This document shows, one piece after another, positions 5,170 to 5,465 of a DNA stretch of 5,465 nucleotides. The notes beneath the pieces are model-generated. The model searched no databases, was not told the DNA's origin, and saw only the letters and a program-made list of their open reading frames with translations. The first letter of the stretch is position 1. Each line of letters starts with the position of its first letter. A program made the position numbers and the translations under genes. Source of the stretch: Pseudomonadota bacterium (GTDB lineage Bacteria; Desulfobacterota; Desulfobacteria; Desulfobacterales; ETH-SRB1); NCBI GenBank assembly GCA_018897415.1, contig JAHIKR010000251.1:1-5465 (forward strand), written 5' to 3'.

Positions 5170-5274
5170 TTATTTATTATTTGTTGAACTATACCAACTA
5201 TCAATTGCCTCTTTAATCCCTTCATCAGAGGCCAATACAGACTCCGATTTGATTTTACTCACTTTTCTCAGGTT
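5170..5274 (-). pseudogene. Third PilB/GspE-family fragment
   Basis: The minus strand reads LRKVSKIKSESVLASDEG followed by IKEAIDSWYSS, aligning with residues 129-155 of the full ATPase (ISKVAQLKAEAVMAS then IKVAIDQWYG) and with the same part of the truncated copy (IKEAINLWYSLG). It then runs into heptamer-repeat sequence and stops at TAA (5170-5172). There is no start codon, no catalytic region, and the upstream side is replaced by alaS sequence at about 5245-5274. It is a dead scrap of a third paralogue. Confidence 0.75.
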
Positions 5275-5465
5275 GATACAGAAACACTTGATAAAATTGA
5301 AAGCTTCGTAAACAAAAGAATACGGGAAAATCTGCCTGTTCAACTTGAGGAAATGGATGCAGACAATGCCTTAAAATCTGGTGCAACAGCGCTTTTCGAA
5401 GAAAAATATGGTGACAGAGTCAGGGTTGTTTCTCTTGCCGATTTCAGCAAAGAGCTTTGCGGGGG
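5242..5465 (+). pseudogene. alaS: Alanyl-tRNA synthetase fragment (editing/SAD region), 5'-truncated and running off the window
   Basis: The plus strand encodes RFDFTHFSQVD, then LDKIESFVNKRIRENLPV, ALKSGATALFEEKYGDRV and FSKELCGG at the window edge. This is the tRNA-SAD editing region of AlaRS, running up to the CGGTH zinc/editing motif. AlaRS attaches alanine to tRNA-Ala and hydrolyses mischarged Ser or Gly. The roughly 500-600 residues that should precede it (catalytic core and the first HxxxH zinc motif) are absent, and PilB-like sequence takes their place. The frame is open and looks unmutated. This is either a broken gene or an assembly join. A stand-alone AlaX editing protein is unlikely, because its HxxxH motif would also be needed upstream. 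Confidence 0.82.

Overview
This window is an AT-rich bacterial accessory region. Five clear genes, four of them on the minus strand, sit among gene fragments and short repeats. PilB/GspE-type ATPases, a CheY-like receiver and GGDEF relics point to a Gram-negative-type bacterium with type IV pili or type II secretion and c-di-GMP signalling. Heptamer tandem repeats and a CCGGC/GCCGG hairpin repeat fill the gaps between genes, a style familiar from Desulfobacterota, Nitrospirota, anammox Planctomycetes and some cyanobacteria. I cannot name the taxon from this window.

Layout. Positions 1-313 hold no gene. They contain a two-hairpin, MITE-like element (19-141) lodged in degenerate heptamer repeats. 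Next come four minus-strand genes, listed left to right: a DUF6901-like hypothetical protein (314-1027), a complete PilB/GspE ATPase (1095-2831), a C-terminally truncated paralogue overlapping it by 8 nt (2824-3597), and a stand-alone CheY-like receiver (3749-4114). Transcription runs the other way: receiver, truncated ATPase, full ATPase, hypothetical. A plus-strand TumA/TumE-type toxin-antitoxin pair (4294-4922) follows. It lies between two colinear minus-strand fragments of a GGDEF (diguanylate cyclase) domain (4178-4293 and 4918-5019), so it appears to have landed inside that gene almost to the codon. Beyond are an AT-rich inverted repeat (5051-5161), a third PilB/GspE scrap on the minus strand (5170-5274), and an alanyl-tRNA synthetase fragment on the plus strand that runs off the window. 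The last two share about 30 bp in exactly complementary codon register, so their junction is either a microhomology rearrangement or an assembly chimera.

How the parts relate. The minus-strand genes look like a decayed signalling and motility cluster: a receiver, a receiver/GGDEF relic, and repeated pilus-type ATPases with GspE-N/MshEN-like N-termini. The toxin-antitoxin pair is a later, self-contained arrival. A near-consensus promoter (TTGACT, 17 nt, TATAAA) lies inside the GGDEF relic and would start a leaderless transcript at the antitoxin ATG. The toxin GTG overlaps the antitoxin TGA. The most interesting features are this insertion with its promoter, the multi-copy PilB debris, and the different heptamer array in almost every intergenic gap.
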